Origin: Rhyacichthys aspro
Taxonomy: Eukaryota > Chordata > Actinopteri > Gobiiformes > Rhyacichthyidae
Direction of reading: 5' to 3'
Length of the DNA: 64,000 bases
Assembly: GCA_036850595.1 (NCBI GenBank)
Contig: CM072167.1
Span: forward strand, 63,302 to 127,301
This document shows positions 1 to 12,365 of the stretch, piece by piece. The notes under the pieces are model-generated. The model was not told the origin of the DNA. It did not search any database and saw only the letters and a list, made by a program, of their open reading frames with translations. The stretch's first letter is position 1. Each line of letters starts with the position of its first letter. The position numbers and the translations under genes were made by a program.

Positions 1-373
1 GTAGGAGAATTGTGTTACTGCCTTAGAGCTTCAAGTATTGGACCACATAAAGGACTGAAGAGAGTCTGGATGTCTTAAGCAGGAGAAGTTTATTACCATC
101 ACATACAGGCCCGGAGACAGTTGAACAGTCAACACAGCGTAGTATTGAACATTCAAGTCTGGCTATGCTTTCATTGGTCAGAGTTTATAATACCTCGTAG
201 AAGGTCAATTACGCAACCAATACAATAACAAAGAGTTGGTATTCAGTTGTTATTCAGCTGATTAGGCTCGAGGTTGGAGACATGTTATCCTGCAGGTGTC
301 TGAGTCTATCTGTTGACAGAGCCCAAGGCTCAGGGCATTACAACCTTACAATAGATCCCAAAATTCTCTAACA
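1..373 (-). repeat. 3' LTR (left copy, first base off-window)
   Basis: Direct repeat of 9732-10106. In minus orientation it begins TGTTAGAGAATTTTGG at 373. The final bases (..CTCCTAC, then A) run off the window start. It differs from the right copy by a few single-base substitutions and indels. Confidence 0.88.
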
Positions 374-388
374 GTTCCTTCCTCTTTA
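374..388 (-). promoter_or_regulatory. Polypurine tract of the LTR element
   Basis: The minus strand reads AAAGAGGAAGGAAC directly before the 3' LTR. This is the expected place and composition for the plus-strand priming site of an LTR retroelement. Confidence 0.75.
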
Positions 389-1047
389 AACCCTTTACAA
401 GTGGTTTTAACCTTACATAAACGCCTAAAGAGAATTTTACCATGAAAGCACACTCAGACTATAAATGCAAACTCAAAGTATTACATTTAATCAACACCAA
501 TTTTCAATAAATCAAAGATCAATCATTAATATGACATTTTAGCACTTAGCAATTACCAGTGTAAACAGTGTTACAGTAATATGGGCTGTATTAATGGATT
601 TCAATGACCCCAACCCCAGGGACCCCTAAAGTGCTGAGACATGCGTCTCATCAGTCACCAATCACCCAATTTGAATGAATTTTGTTTCTAGCAAAAGCAC
701 ATGCCTCTACACTTCAGAAGTATGGTGCGATGGGCACTGATCACCAAACCTCTACCCCCGTAATTGGCGCAGGGGATAGTAAAAGATGACCAGCAGCCAA
801 TTAGGTCTCCTGCAATAATAAAATTATTTTCACAATCATTCCAATACAGATGGTATACATTGGAAGGCTTACAACATCTTCAGAAACAATGACATTAAAA
901 TGATCACAAAATCTTGATGCAATCAAATTATTAATTAAAGAACAGTCCATTTCTTCACACTGAGCAGTGCGACTGCATCAGTGCAATGGGACAAGGATCC
1001 AGGGGCAATGTGGGGCAAAGAGTCCATGTGGCAAAACGGTTCCAGTG
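389..1047. other. Element interior, no gene seen
   Basis: AT-rich sequence between the purine tract and the 180-bp duplication. No open frame, promoter or structured RNA was recognised on either strand. Confidence 0.5.
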
Positions 1048-1411
1048 TAGATATCTTCCATAGGGCACTAAAGGCCATGGGTACACACCCATGCCTTAAC
1101 CTCGTCGTAACATAGGATTATTATGCCCGATACGACGAGTTCCCTAACTGATCTTCAAGTAATCCATTTTGTCCAGGCTCTTCAGGTGAAACAATCTTCT
1201 TCAAAGCTCAACTTCAATAAGTTGAGACTGGAGTATTCCATGGGACTCTAAAGGTCATGAGTGCACACCCATGCCTTAACCTCGTCGTAACATAGGATTA
1301 TTATGCCCGATACGACGAGTTCCCTAACTCATCTCCAAGTGATTCCATTTTGTTCAGGCTCCTCAGTTGAAACATTCTTCTTCAAGCTCAATATGAATAA
1401 GTTGAAATTGA
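1048..1411 (-). repeat. Tandem 180-bp duplication, each copy with a hairpin
   Basis: Two adjacent ~180-bp copies. Each contains a conserved core with a perfect 9-bp inverted repeat: CTCGTCGTA at 1101-1109 pairs with TACGACGAG at 1131-1139, and again 1281-1289 with 1311-1319, with an identical 21-base loop. The stems and the flanking ATGCCTTAAC are unchanged while surrounding bases differ. The duplication sits near the 3' LTR in element orientation, where some retroviruses keep duplicated RNA export or stability elements. That role is inference. Confidence 0.75.
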
Positions 1412-4400
1412 TTTTTTTAAACACTTTTAAAACCATAATTGTGCGTTCCACAATCACAAATGCATCAGTGTTACATGAATTACAGAGAGGACTAATGCAT
1501 ACATAAGCTTCACAAAGTAATCACAATGCATTCACTTTTCTCCTTTTATCTGAAATAAAAGCATTTTATGTGTATTCACCTCTACATAAAACAATATAAG
1601 AGAAATTATTTCTTTGATATTAAGAAACATAATTGTCAGAACTTAGATGTTGCTTTACTCTGTTGTTTTCTCCGTTGTGTTATTTCATAAGCTACTTTTA
1701 TTATTTGTATTATTTTTAGATCCGAAAGTTTTGCTTATTGTCTATTCCTTATTGTTAATTTATTTTATTTGAAAGGAACACTATTGCAATTTCCCTAGAT
1801 TTTAAGACACATGTTATACCGGTAAAATACATAACACTTACTCCACAAATCTAATGCAGTTTCCACAGAAACCTAAGAGCAGCATTAGTTCAAATTACTC
1901 TACATGTTCTTCCTTGAGTAATAAGTGAAAGGTCTAGTATTTTACTTGTAATTCTGTATCATAGGTTACTTTGTCTGCAGCAGTAAGTTTACACATTAAT
2001 GGGGTGTGTGAGGTCGCTATCTTTAAATCCTTTATCTTAGAATAAAATAATCTAAAAGGCATGTACCGTAAGGCTGGTCGTATGGGACTCAGCTGTAAGC
2101 CTCCACACCCCTGCAGACTGTCAGGGAGCAGGACCCACACCTTTCCAAGTTCTATGGCTCCTGCCCCCTGGAAACAGAGATACATTCAGCTCAATATTGT
2201 TTAAGTAACCCGGAAGCTCTTATTTTTACATGTGTAGGATTGTTTGACAATAGTTGATTTACTTTACTTTTACTTAATAGTTCCTGTAGATTTATTTCTA
2301 ACCACTTCTGAACCATTGACACTTCCCCAAGTGAATGCATTAAAACTGTGTGCACATATTGATAATAGCTGCCAAAACCAGTCAAGATGTTTTGAAACCA
2401 CAAATGATGTTGTGTACATGATGTGGAATGTGTAGGCAGCGACAGTGAACACATCAGCATGGAAATATATAAGATAACTTACCACACTTACTCACAGGTT
2501 ACAATTAATGTCCAGGTGCACATTTCTATGCCCTTCTAGATTAAATATGAGTCTTTATTAGCCACTAAATACTGAACCTCTTAATTACCCCCCACTCTGC
2601 TATCCACTCACCATCAGCATGCATCTCTGATTCCCATGAGCCAAAGTTAACCTGTAAAAGGTATTCCTCATGTTTGTTGGACAAGCCAGCGGGTGCATTA
2701 CCAAACTATTGCAGTACACCTTTCTCTGTTTGCACAGCAATAACATAATGATTCAGTGATGTTTACCATGTAGCCTTTAAATAACTGCTAAATATTTAAC
2801 TAGTCACTAGCATCGACATTAAACACATGAAGTTGGTTGTGTGTTATTCACCAACAGCATCTCGTTTAGGCACCATTCCACATTTTTCATATTCAGCACT
2901 AAAAGGTTCTATAGAATGACAAAGATACCTTTTTTTGTGTGTTGTTCTTGGACCTGTGGATAGAAAATGATTACCATGCCAAACATTTATCAACATTACT
3001 ACCTATTTCTTCTTGAAGATGGATAAGATTTATTTACCAAATGCACAGTGAAATGCTTGCTTGTTTTTATTTACCTGCAACCAATAGCAAAATAGATATT
3101 GCACAGCACACTAGAAAATGTAACACCGAAATAAAGAAATATAAAATAGAAATCTACAAAATATAAAATGAATATAGACATTGAAAGTCTTAAATCTTGC
3201 ATTTAAGACTTTAATGCAACATTCATTTCAACTTAACAATTCAGATATTAAGCACTTTCCAAAAGGATACTGGTGTTCATCCCAGGTGACTCTGGACTCT
3301 GGATTGGACTGACCTTAACAGGAACCTTATCTTTTTGGTGTTTGCCTGTAAACATCAACACTCTCTGGCCGGTAGAGGGCCGTCATTAGATCTTAGGTTT
3401 CAATTCAAGCCTGTGTAAGTGGCTGCTGGTATTGATCTCCAATGCACAATGTTCCAGAGTGGGACCCTGTTGGTAAAATGTCTGTTAAAACAGTTGTCCA
3501 CCAGCCTAGAAAATAATTAGGTTAGAACAGCTCATGTATTACAACCCATAGGTGTTAGTTGTTGAAGTTTCCCTTTTTCAAGTTTCCATGTTGCTCTTTG
3601 AATCTGAGGTCTCAGAAAGTCATTGTTAAGAGTTAGGTGTTAGTATTGATTAGTGAAAAGTTTTCCAGTCAGTCCTTTTCACTTCTTAACCTTCCTCAGG
3701 AACAACTGGGCTTTGTTCTTCTCTTTTCCCTAGCACTTTCCTTATCTTTTGGTTTCAGAAACATTTAGTAATATTTAGTCTAAACTAAATCTGTTGTTTA
3801 CTCTGAATTTCTTCATTCTTTGTGTTTAGTTTAACATTCGAATACTGCAAATATATTTTTTATTAGAAAGAGTCATAATAATAATTGTCTCGACTAAGAA
3901 CCTCCCAGGATTCTCTTCTCTTGCTCCCACCTCTTTTTAATTCATGTGAGGATCATGTGCACCTGAGCCACACAGGAAGAAAAAATATGGGGCTTCTCTT
4001 TATTTTTGGAGTCACAATAGTGACTTTTTGTCTTTGACTCTCGTGATTCCTTCCTCTGCATTTATTTGTATTGTATACATGTTGGATGATTATTACCAGT
4101 AAATTACCATGTGAATGATTTAAGAGCCCTAATCTCAACATCAGACACACCTCCTCAGGTGATACAACCACAGTGAAGTACTTTAGCTCCAGACTTCACT
4201 ACAGGCACCACACCTGACATTACTGGACAGTCTCCTGTCAGACCTGAAACACACCCAACTACAACACAGCATTAACACAAAGAACTCACGCAGAGCTCAA
4301 CGGGACCAGCACAGTCTCTAGAACAAACTTCCCTTCGTTCTTTAGACTTGGATCAACAAGCTCAATAGGTTCAAACAAACACAAAACAGGAAACACACAC

Positions 4401-5639
4401 CAGTCAAACAGCGCAGGTGACTTTAAAATGATTTTCTCTGCATTCCTTTACCCTTCCTCTTATACAACTTTTAATTGGTAACTGATAGCCTTTTCTTTAA
4501 GAACATAGTTCATGATCCTTTTGGCTATTTTTAAGAGGCTCTCATTAAGTTTACTGTTTATGTATTGTAGCAGAAGCTTGTAAATTTATTGTTGATAGGC
4601 AATTGTTTACTCACCCACGAGCTGAATGGAATTAAAGCAAATGATGGACTGACGAGACTCTGGTTCAATGAGGCCTACTTTTTTTTTAGAAGGAAACGCA
4701 GTTCCTCATACCAAAAAGCTCTGTTTTGAGTATCTATCCATCTCAAAGTTCGGCCCCCACACCAAGTCAAGCTTCAGTTCCTGTGTTAGTGGTTAAATGA
4801 GCAGTTTCGTCATCTTCAATGCATTTTTTTTTTTTTTTTTTTTGCAATTATTGACGTGTTTGCTCATCTAACTGTATTGCTAGGACAGATTTATCTGTGC
4901 ATGGGTTTTCGCTCCATATGTCAAAGTATTTTGTGACATCGGGAACTAACTTATTCACGTGGTTCTGTGTGAACTCAGTTAGGCTGTTATTGAATATACC
5001 ATTCTCAACAATTGTAGCATCTACTTTTAAGCTTCTTCTTATTTATTATTTATTTATTTATTTACACCATGTAACAAAAACACCTTTGCTTTAGAAGAGT
5101 GAGTTATTCAACAGTTACTTTAAATAATATTGTTTTACTAAAAGCAAAACTAATTTAAAAAATAGATAGCATTGGCAGAAGTCGTTGCAGGTGGTTGCAG
5201 GTGAAAACATTGCAGAAAATGTCTGAAATTTACAGAATTAAACTCAAGTTTGCATAAGAAATCTAAAATTGGCAGAAACAAAAAGGCATAAAATCCAAAT
5301 CTTGAAAAACTATAAAATGCAGACTTCCCAAATGTAATAGCATAAATGTCCCAGAATTAAGGCACTTTTTAAAATTTGAATAACAAAGTTCAGTTCAAAT
5401 TCACAGACGAATGGTAGAATAATACGAGAGGACACGCGATTGTTATGAGAGTGTTTGTCTACTGATTAGTTCGTCTACTTATTATTAATAGACCTTTGGT
5501 GACATCAAGTAGAATGGTGTCTTCATTGCAGACCTCACTCTAAACTAAAAAGATCCACAACTCAATAGTTGAACTCATAGAAACTGTTTTTTTTTTGGAT
5601 TTTGGGGGTTTTTTTGTAATAAAAAAACAGTAGTATTTA
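1412..5639. other. Element interior, no gene seen
   Basis: AT-rich non-coding sequence with poly-T tracts (for example 4827-4843) and a short TTTA run near 5041-5064. Short frames on both strands carry no recognisable domain. I see no RNA gene. Confidence 0.5.
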
Positions 5640-7155
5640 AATGTAAATGTCAGGGTCTAGGAGTGGAATTGAGAGCCAGTGTCAGTACCCTGTGTCCCAG
5701 GTGAGCAGCACCCCTCAGTGCAGCAGCAGAACAGTTCATGTTGTAATGACCTCTGAGCAGCAGCAGTTGCAGTGGCATAGATTCAGTCCATTTGACCTGA
5801 GGACAGTGTGGAGGAGCCCAGTCCACAAAGTGCAGCTTTAAGACCAGTCAGAAACGAGCTTTCTTTGTCGTTGGTGCTTCAGCCAGTGTTAGTCTCATGT
5901 TTCTCAGAGACGATACAGAGCAGGCAGCCATGTTCTCAGATAAGTCTCAGTAGACAAAACAGTGCCAGAGCCAGGCAGGTTCAGTTCAGTTCAGTGCTGG
6001 AGCAGTGGAAAACCAGCAAGGCACATGAAGTAACTACCCCCCAGAAACACTAGGCCATCAACAGGTCTCACTTCCACTCACAGTTATCAGTGAAGACAGT
6101 CACAGTCCTTTATCAGTTGTCTATAAAGAGTCTGCAGCTGTACAGTCCAAAAGAAGTAAAGTACTTTTAGAGGATTAACATCTATATTCAGAGACTTTAG
6201 GAGAAGACTATAGTCACTGTACTGATTAACTTTTAACTATTTTAAGTAATTTTTGCATTATTTCTCAAAGATCAGCCTGAAAACACCATTCATCAGGTTA
6301 TACCACTTTAGAAACTAGTACATTACTTTATGTTACAGCTATAAAAACTGAAAACCTCTGTAATTGATGTTTTACTGGTTTGATTCAAACACTGCAGCGA
6401 CTCACTGTCAAGGTAAATGGTAACAAATAATGAAGACTAAATTAATGTTAAACTCTCATGAGCATTCATTTAAGTAAAACTTAATTAATCTTCAGTTATT
6501 GTTAGACTTGGTGAGTCTTGTTTGGTCAAAGTGACATGTCTTGATGAGCAGATTTTATTATTATTTTTTTATATAAACAATGGTTTTGTTTCTAGTGCCC
6601 GTTGCTCTCTTTTGATAACACACGTCTGAGATATTAAGGAGACATTTTTATCAACTATTACGATGTCTTTTTGTTTAACAGAACATCAAGATCCTGAAGG
6701 CTGTTGCCATCTGGGTCAATGTAAACTCTCAAACCTTCAAACTTTTTTCTAGTATGAGGAGGGAAAAAGGAATGTCTAATGTCAACCAGAAGACAATGCA
6801 TACAACAAAACACTAAGTTCCAATATTTCAAAAACAACAGCGTCTATGTTGATATTTCATAGACCAAGTATAACACAAAAGAATTACTCTATAGCTGACT
6901 ACAGAGAACTACAAAACACCCACTAAATGAAGACACAGTGAATCAAGTAATACTTTCAACACAACATCATCTCATTTCAAATCTAAATCTTTTAGGCCCT
7001 CATACTTCAAAGATAATTCAGCTTTTAATTCAATGTTACAACAATCATTCACCATTAAGGCTTAAAGTAATGTTTTTAAACCTGTTCCAGTTGCATCTAG
7101 TTTAGGAAAACTTCACGTTTGTATTTGATTTTACTTCACAAAGCACATTTTAACT
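5640..7155 (+). repeat. Dispersed repeat, copy A
   Basis: About 1.5 kb that aligns, with many substitutions and indels, to 60630-61927. Shared landmarks include CAGTTCATGTTGT, GTGGCATAGATTCAGT, CAAAGTGCAGCTTTAA, CAGCCATGTTCTCAGATAA and TACAGTCCAAAAGAAGTAAA. Frames in the two copies are broken by different indels, so it is not conserved coding sequence. It lies inside the LTR element, so it was either captured by that element or is a normal part of the family's interior. Confidence 0.8.
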
Positions 7156-9709
7156 CTCTTTTAATTTCCCATAAATACATTTAAAACATTTCATTCTTAA
7201 CTTTTGTTTGTTTGCTCTAGTTGTCTCACTGCTTAATTGTTTTTATGTTTAAGAGCAAAGTATAGTATTATATTTTGAATTTGTTCGATTAATGAAGCTC
7301 TAATGAAAATTACAACTGTCCCTGTAACATTTCCCTGTAAGCTTTTGGTCAGGGTCTTGTTGACCATTGACCTTCTTACACCCAGTTACAAAGCTCTTAC
7401 TCACAGTTCAGCTGCAGAGGATGGAGACAGAGAACACAGATATAACGTGTGACATGTAACTCATGCATCAGCTTTAAACTGGAGCTCTTTGGTTCCTGTA
7501 AACAACAATTAGAGCAGCATCAATTCTCAAAATATAACACATCATAATAAAACACACATAATGAATAAGTGAGAAAAAACCCAGGTTAATAGTTGTCTGC
7601 AACACATCCACAGATGTTACCCCTGTTTTCCTTCTGTTTTCAGGCTGTTATGATGGTCAGGTATTATTTGCCTTGTCATTTTAATACAGTTTAGTTTAAT
7701 CAAACTCAATAGTGCTTCTCCAGTGACCAGTCGCATCACTAACATTATTTTAGATTAAACTCATTACAGTCACACTGTAATATTTTCTTAACTGTATTTT
7801 TAATCAACTGTTGTTATGGCAAATCTTTTATTCAAAAAAACATTATTTTTTTTTTTGTTAACTTAGCCTCTTGTTTTAAAACAAACCCCAATAGGTTGTG
7901 TTCAAGACCTTCACACAGAACAGATACACACAGCAGCTGCACCAAACACAAGACAAGACAGACACCAGATATATACCAAACTAAATTAGTTTTAGTTAAC
8001 TACCTTAGTAAGAACTTTTTATAACAAAATCTTCAAAATTAATGTCATTTTATTTTGTAACACCTTCCAGCACTTTCTGTGCACCCATTATAGCGGTTGT
8101 TACTTTAGCAACTTTTAGAGAACCTGTTTGCAAAGAGATTAGTATGATCAATATTATTATTATTCCTTTCCTGTCTCTTTCCTCTTCCTCACATTTATTA
8201 TTTTTTTTTTTTTATTATTAACCCCTTCTCTTTCCTTTGCCTGCTTCCATATCCTGCTGACACTGTGTGTGTGCTCTCTATCAGGAGAACAGCGAGAGCA
8301 AAGGTGGGGGCTGTTCGTTCACAGACTCAAGCGCTGTGACAATTTCTGTGAGAGGTCAGAGACAGTGCCTTGCTTTAGGTTTGAATAAAGGGTCCGTATT
8401 TTTTTTCTAAACATCGGGTATTGTCCACTTTTGATCGAGTCTAGCTTTTCTTTATTACAGCTCTTATTTACATCAGCAACAACGCCTTCCTCATCTTCCC
8501 TGATGTTGGTCCTTTTCTCATCCACACGTTAGTTGTTGACTTTGCCTTGTTTTCCTCGTCCTGCTGACACTCACTAAGCCCTTTACTTGTGTGTGTGCTC
8601 TACAGGAGAGGGTTTTGGTCTAGTTGAGGCTAGTCTACAGATTGTAGCTTTAACGCTGATGTCAGAAGTGTAGAGATATCGCCTTGCACCAGGTGTAGAG
8701 AAAGAAGAAATGTGTGTCTGATGTTTAGATCTTAGTGAGTTGATTAAAGACTTAAGCTAGTCACTGTGTGGTGAAATCTGTGGTTAATACCCAACCCATA
8801 GTAATTTTGAACTTCATAAGACACAGAACATATAGTAAATAACAGATAACACATTTATGGCAAAAGATCTACTGCAGCATCCAGAGGTTTATCAGTCTCA
8901 GTCTGTCAGTTTGGTCAGACACAACACTTTTGATCGTTAAAGTTCTTAACTGATTCTAGAGTTACTACAATGGTAGCAAGAGCCAGATACAAGAGCAGAA
9001 TCTATTAAATCCTGAATGTATCTCCACGTGCACATTTTAAGAAATAGGCGCCTATTAGGGAATTAGTGATTCTAAGGAAGTTTTCCTAGGCCCTCCCCAG
9101 ACTAAGACCCTCTGCAGAGCAGCTATCGTGCCTCTTCTTTAGCTATAGTCCCAGACATATAGTTTCAAGAAAAACAAAACCGGTGCTCAATCTCACTACA
9201 GAGTGCTATGACCACCTATACAACGCCAATCCACCAAGGTTTTCACATCAGCCTGTAATTACTGTGTTATTCACAGCTTTCACTCTTGCTCACACCGCCT
9301 TAATAACAATTACATTGGCCTTTGAAATTGTTATCGAAAACAGAATTCAATGTTGGAAAGCTTACTCAGAGCTCTCAGTACGTCCAAATTTCAGTACTTC
9401 ATACTGCTCATTATGTTTAGCTTTTCTCATGAATTCACAGGCAACCAGTACGGCCTCAGCCGAATACTGGTACCAACGTTAACTCCAAAATTAGCCAATC
9501 ATTTTAAACAAGCATTTAATTTGCATAACCAATTAAATTCAAACTTACATTTAATTTCACATATGTGACCAATAGCTCAAGGACTGTGTATTGTACACAT
9601 TTTCCCAACACATAGGATCTATCTGTCAAGCCTGGTTCTGGTAATGCAACACTTCTCTTAAAAGAGAAAAAATTAATTTGCACTTACCAGTCCAGCTGTA
9701 TATAGATTT
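7156..9709. other. Element leader and interior, no gene seen
   Basis: Region next to the primer-binding site in element orientation, where gag would normally begin. Only short frames occur (longest about 99 codons at 9183-9482, plus strand, no domain). Poly-T and ATT runs lie at about 8150-8220. Nothing resembles a gag matrix, capsid or zinc knuckle. Confidence 0.5.
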
Positions 9710-9727
9710 CCGTAGTTCGTGACGCCA
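9710..9727 (-). promoter_or_regulatory. Primer-binding site of the LTR element
   Basis: The minus strand reads TGGCGTCACGAACTACGG, four bases after the end of the 5' LTR. TGG followed by a sequence able to pair with a tRNA 3' end is the standard primer site. I cannot name the tRNA with confidence. Confidence 0.7.
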
Positions 9728-9731
9728 ATAT

Positions 9732-10106
9732 TGTAGGAGAATTGTGTTACTGCCTTAGAGCTTCAAAGTATTGGACCACATAAAGGACTGAAGAGAGTCT
9801 GGATGTCTTAAGCAGGAGAAGTTTATTACCATCACATACAGGCCCGGAGACAGTTGAACAGTCAACACAGCGTAGTATTGAACATTCAAGTCTGGCTATG
9901 CTTTCATTGGTCAGAGTTTATAATACCTCGTAGAAGGTCAATTACGCAACAATACAATAACAAGAGAGTTGGTATTCAGTTGTTATTCAGCTGATTAGGC
10001 TCGAGGTTGGAGACATGTTATCCTGCAGGTGTCTGAGTCTATCTGTTGACAGAGCCCAAGGCTCAGGGCATCACAACCTTACAATAGATCCCAAAATTCT
10101 CTAACA
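9732..10106 (-). repeat. 5' LTR (right copy)
   Basis: Complete LTR bounded by TG..CA in minus orientation, about 99% identical by eye to the left copy. Differences include an extra A near 9773 and changes near 9950-9965. Confidence 0.88.
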
Positions 10107-10572
10107 ATAGGAAGTCGCTTTTTACTCCAAGGAAAAAACCGCCCGGTTTGGAAAAAAAAAACCCCTTTTTTTTCCCCCTTTTTTTCCCAAACCCCCCCCC
10201 CTGGGTTTGGGGGGGGGGGGGCCCACCCCCCCCCCCCCCATTTTTTTTTTTTCCCCCCCCCCCCCCTGTTTCCCCCCCCCCCCCCCCCCCCGCGGGGGGG
10301 GGGGGGTCCCCCCCCCCCCCAAAAAAAAAAAAAAATTTTTTTTTTTTTTTTTATAATTTATTTTAATTTAAATAAATAATAGAAAACACCACACCACCCC
10401 ACCCCCCCCCCCACAGCTCCACCACCACCACAAAAGACCCCCCCCCCCCCCACCACAAAAAAAAAAAATAATATATAAAAAATTAAACCCAACCTAACAA
10501 AAAAAAAAAAATAAAAAAAAGGGAAAAAAAAAAAAACAACAATACCCCCCCCCCGGGGGTAGTAAAAAAAAT
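10107..10572. other. Homopolymer-rich low-quality block
   Basis: About 465 bases made almost wholly of long runs of single bases, including C and G runs above 10 and A and T runs above 13. Normal sequence resumes abruptly at about 10573 in the middle of a LINE frame. This does not look like biological low-complexity sequence; it resembles a poorly resolved consensus or gap fill. Reading frames crossing it (for example proline- or glycine-rich ones) should not be called genes. Confidence 0.75.
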
Positions 10573-10965
10573 TCAGAACATAGACCTTCATATTTAATGG
10601 ACTGGGTTCTATTACTCATATAATTAGAGAACCAATCAACTGCTTGCTCTGACAGTCCTGACTGAAGAAGTCTTTTCTTTAAAACAACATGATCAACAGT
10701 ATCAAATGCCTTTGACAGATCAATAAAAAGTGATGCGCAATATTCTTTCTTGTCAAGAGCAACAATAATATCATTTATCACCTTCATTGCAGCTGTAATG
10801 GTGCTGTGTTTTTTTCTAAAGCCTGATTGATATTTTGACAGGATTGAATTGGAAAATAAAAAGTCTTTTAATTGCTCACTTACAAGAGATTCAAGAATTT
10901 TGCACAATACTGATAGATTAGATATTGGTCTATAACACTGGGGAACAATTTGAAAAAAAAAATCT
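10573..10965 (-). pseudogene. LINE reverse transcriptase fragment
   Basis: The minus-strand frame carries the N-terminal half of a non-LTR reverse transcriptase. YRPISNLS begins near 10945, followed by QSGFRKKHST and the catalytic-aspartate block FIDLSKAFDTVDH. It looks like a CR1/L2-type LINE, though the clade is uncertain. The YxDD box would lie further downstream, where the homopolymer block cuts the frame. It probably continues the endonuclease part at 12.1-13.7 kb, because the endonuclease frame stops just before the expected NYRPIS segment and that segment resumes here. Confidence 0.75.
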
Positions 10966-12090
10966 GTTGGGTTAGATTTTTATGCTGATTAAAGCTAAAA
11001 TTGGCATGCTGATTCCAAAATTGCAGTCAGTTTTTTTCTAGCACGTCAAGTTTTTTCTCCACAGCTTACCCTCCAGATAAGCAAAATTCCACTGATTAGC
11101 TGTAGTAAGACTTGCCAGCTGATGTGCTGGCTTTTCTCTTAACCTTGTAACAATGGGCATACTGTATGCTGTTTTTTTTAGTTTTCAAAGCTTGTAACTA
11201 TTCCATCTTAGTGTTTTATTTACATAGGTATATATTTCCTTTGTTCCAGATCATGTCTGCTTCTGCTACATTCATTCATTCATTTTCTACCACTGGAGCC
11301 TATCCCAGCAGCTCTGGGCCGTAGGCGGGGTACACCCTGGACAGTGGCCAGTTAGTCAGTCAAGTTAGTCTCAGGGCTAACACAGGGCGTAACATTTTAA
11401 GGACGAACACTGACAGACAACCATTCACTCTCACATTCATTCACTAGGGATACTTTAGAGTTGCCAATTGACCTATACATGCATGTCTTTGGGCGGTGGG
11501 AGGAAGCCGGAGTGCCCGGAGAGAACCCACGGTGACACGGGGAGGACATGCAGACTCACAGAAAGATCAGAGTTAGCCGACGATGTTTGAGTCACTCAGA
11601 ATTAGCCAAAACTGACGACCTTCTTGCTGTGAAGCAGGAGCGCTAACCACTCTGCTACCGTGCACCCCCTGCTCCTGCTACTTCTCGTCATAAATGCCTA
11701 AACAACTCTGACTCCTTTTGCTATATTTGTGGTAGTTTCACCATTCCAAGTCAGAGGGCAAACATCAGTGCATTTGTCAAACAAGCATATTTTGCATATT
11801 TTAAAGTAAAACTCTGTGATCAAGACAAGCCATGGGCGATAGTCCTCAAGTTGAACACTCCAGAAAGAGCTATAAACGTAAATTTTTAGCTTAACTACTT
11901 GCACACAATTATAATTACAGTAGCCATATCCTTTGTAAAAACATAATAGTGATAAATAAACATTGCAGTCATGCCTGTTTCTTTCATATTTCATTGTATG
12001 TCAATATTTGAAAATTTTTATAAGCACATATCTGTTCAGTACAGTTTTTCTTATTTTTTAAGAAAACAGGGATCCTATAGTTCAAAAACT
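10966..12090. repeat. Sequence separating two halves of the LINE
   Basis: About 1.1 kb between the end of the linker frame (GGDPAIF, about 12.09 kb) and the RT frame (YRPIS, about 10.95 kb). It contains a known-looking dispersed repeat (11262-11668). The rest has no frame or structure I recognise. No clear target duplication was found. Confidence 0.5.
11262..11668 (+). repeat. Widespread teleost dispersed repeat
   Basis: Starts with ATTCATTCATTTTCTACC and contains GGAGCCTATCCCAGC, GGGGTACACCCTGGACA, CATGTCTTTGGGCGGTGG, GAGAACCCACG and GCTAACCACTCTGCTACCGT. This is a pattern I recall from very many fish loci. The GGAGAACCCACGGTGACACGG block is typical. It is non-coding, and I do not assign a family name with confidence. 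Confidence 0.65.
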
Positions 12091-12365
12091 TGACGCAATA
12101 GAGAAAAATTGCAGGGTCACCTCCTTTTAATAAAGGGAGAACAAAAGCTGATGGAGGGAATTTCTTTGGTTTCGACTGTCATTGTCAATTGTCAGAGGTT
12201 CTGCCACAAAATCAGCCGCTTGGTTCAAAAAGTAAGGCTCTATTAAATCAGGTCCAGGAGATTTTCTATGATCTAGAGCTTTCAGGGCTTTGTGCACTTC
12301 CTGAATGGTGAAAAGTTCAAAATTAAAAGGGTGTCCAGAGTACACTGGTGGGTCAGTGCAGGGTT

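Larger units (their letters stand above)
1..10106 (-). mobile_element. Non-autonomous (LARD-like) LTR retrotransposon
   Basis: Two ~374-bp direct repeats (1-373 and 9732-10106) bound a 9.36-kb interior. Read on the minus strand each LTR starts TGTTAGAG and ends CTCCTACA. A tRNA-type primer-binding site follows the 5' LTR, and a purine tract (AAAGAGGAAGGAAC) precedes the 3' LTR, which fixes the orientation. A splice-donor-like CTG/GTAAGTGC lies about 40 bases after the primer site, as in a retroviral leader. The LTRs differ at only a handful of positions, so insertion looks recent. Yet the interior has no reading frame with a gag, protease, RT or integrase motif, and nothing above ~100 residues. 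It is therefore best read as a large non-coding derivative mobilised in trans. The left target flank is outside the window, so no target duplication can be checked. Confidence 0.8.

Noticed and set aside
5808..6053. Similar frames in dispersed repeat copies A and B (also 60721-60921)
   Set aside because: The frames are broken by different indels in the two copies and no domain is visible, so they are better seen as repeat DNA.
8319..8525. Possible gag fragment in the first LTR element
   Set aside because: A 68-residue charged frame with no gag motif, no neighbouring frame and no counterpart in the right order.
10122..10591. Proline-, glycine- and phenylalanine-rich open frames in the homopolymer block
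   Set aside because: They are translations of long single-base runs that look like an assembly fault and match no protein.
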